NCBI GenBank assembly: GCA_002773475.1
Contig: PFBB01000029.1
Location: 1-5,591 of the forward strand
Reading direction: 5' to 3'
Length of the DNA stretch: 5,591 nucleotides
From: Candidatus Harrisonbacteria bacterium CG10_big_fil_rev_8_21_14_0_10_44_23
Lineage (GTDB): Bacteria > Patescibacteriota > Minisyncoccia > UBA6257 > 1-14-0-10-44-23
Shown: piece after piece, positions 5,184-5,591 of the stretch
Layout: every line of letters starts with the position of its first letter
Numbering within the stretch: position 1 is the stretch's first letter
Program-made: the position numbers and the translations under genes
Notes under the pieces: model-generated
The model's input: the letters and a program-made list of their open reading frames with translations, nothing else
What the model was told of the DNA's origin: nothing
Database searches by the model: none

Positions 5184-5591
5184 ATGGATCAGCAAAGCAC
5201 CCATACATCAATGAATAAATTTTTAGTCGCACTGGTAGGAATACTTATGGTGGTTGCTGCCACTGCTTTTTATTTTCGTGAGCAGTTGATCGCAACGATT
5301 TTTTTCAATCCTCGGAAAAATTTTGAGAATATTCAGCCGAGCACTCCTGATAAAGATGTAAATGACATTGAAGTTCTTTTGACCGATCTTGCTATTCCTT
5401 GGGAGATACTGTACCTGTCAGAAAATGATTATGTCATAACCGAGCGCTCAGGAAATCTTGTCAGATACACAAAAAACGGCGATCAAACCACGAGGATTCC
5501 AATTCAGGGCGTGCATCATAGTGGTGAGGGAGGACTACTGGGTGCGGCACTGCATCCGGATTTTAGCTCAAACCACTATCTTTATCTTTAT
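5184..5591 (+). CDS. PQQ-dependent sugar dehydrogenase-like protein, N-terminal part
   Basis: The first 136 codons of a gene cut off by the window edge. It has an N-terminal membrane anchor (13-31, FLVALVGILMVVAATAFYF) and then a region typical of the soluble glucose/sorbosone dehydrogenase beta-propeller family. Its hallmarks are LLTDLAIPWEILYLSENDYVITERSGNLVRY (65-95) and GEGGLLGAALHPDFSSNHYLYLY (114-136), which match the family's 'VPWGLAFLPDG...VTERPGRL' and 'GQGGLLDVALHPDF'. Members oxidise aldose sugars with PQQ and calcium outside the cytoplasm, but many homologues have no proven substrate or cofactor. HH at 111-112 precedes the GEGG motif; whether it is the catalytic His cannot be settled from this fragment. 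The start at 5184 is chosen because of the TATACT box 8 nt upstream; the ATG at 5211 is in frame and also possible. Confidence 0.85.
   Translation, partial: MDQQSTHTSMNKFLVALVGILMVVAATAFYFREQLIATIFFNPRKNFENIQPSTPDKDVNDIEVLLTDLAIPWEILYLSENDYVITERSGNLVRYTKNGDQTTRIPIQGVHHSGEGGLLGAALHPDFSSNHYLYLY

Overview
The window reads like a piece of a small bacterial genome of the Candidate Phyla Radiation (Patescibacteria) type. This is inferred from moderate-to-low GC, compact divergent and tandem gene pairs, the absence of clear Shine-Dalgarno sequences, short -10 boxes almost touching the start codons, a Pro/Ser/Thr-rich envelope-protein pair, a MsrB-RhuM neighbourhood and genes of unknown function. No rRNA, tRNA, CRISPR array or insertion sequence is visible. 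A phylum assignment from this sequence alone is a guess; the protein family calls are firmer.

Layout. 1-140: a composite palindromic intergenic repeat followed by a strong 16-bp hairpin that ends the msrB transcript. 151-513 (-): msrB, a complete methionine-R-sulfoxide reductase. 542-714 (-): a broken remnant of an AlkD-type DNA glycosylase gene, in which the first ~32 codons are joined out of frame to the last ~25 codons and the whole middle is missing. 727-1749 (-): a full-length RhuM-family gene. 1750-1781: a 32-bp divergent promoter with two back-to-back TATAAT boxes. 1782-2303 (+): a GNAT-like acetyltransferase. 2328-2516 (+): a short ORF that looks like the N-terminal stub of an M28-type peptidase, followed by fragments in other frames. 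2604-3491 (-): a 295-residue soluble protein of unknown function. 3576-4124 and 4135-4791 (-): a two-gene operon of membrane-anchored or secreted proteins with Pro/Ser/Thr-rich stalks and beta-rich outer domains. 4864-5183: intergenic, with one possible 55-aa ORF. 5184-5591 (+): the 5' part of a membrane-anchored PQQ-dependent sugar-dehydrogenase-like protein, cut by the window edge.

The genes do not form one pathway. Two repair themes sit together (MsrB for oxidised methionine, the dead alkD for alkylated DNA), next to a RhuM gene of a family often found in mobile or defence-related settings. The right half is about the cell envelope. The most useful new observations are the internally deleted alkD, a second probable gene stub at 2328, and a window-wide pattern of -10 boxes 6-11 nt ahead of the start codons. 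That pattern predicts leaderless or nearly leaderless mRNAs and moves the start of the 4135 gene inward to 4791.
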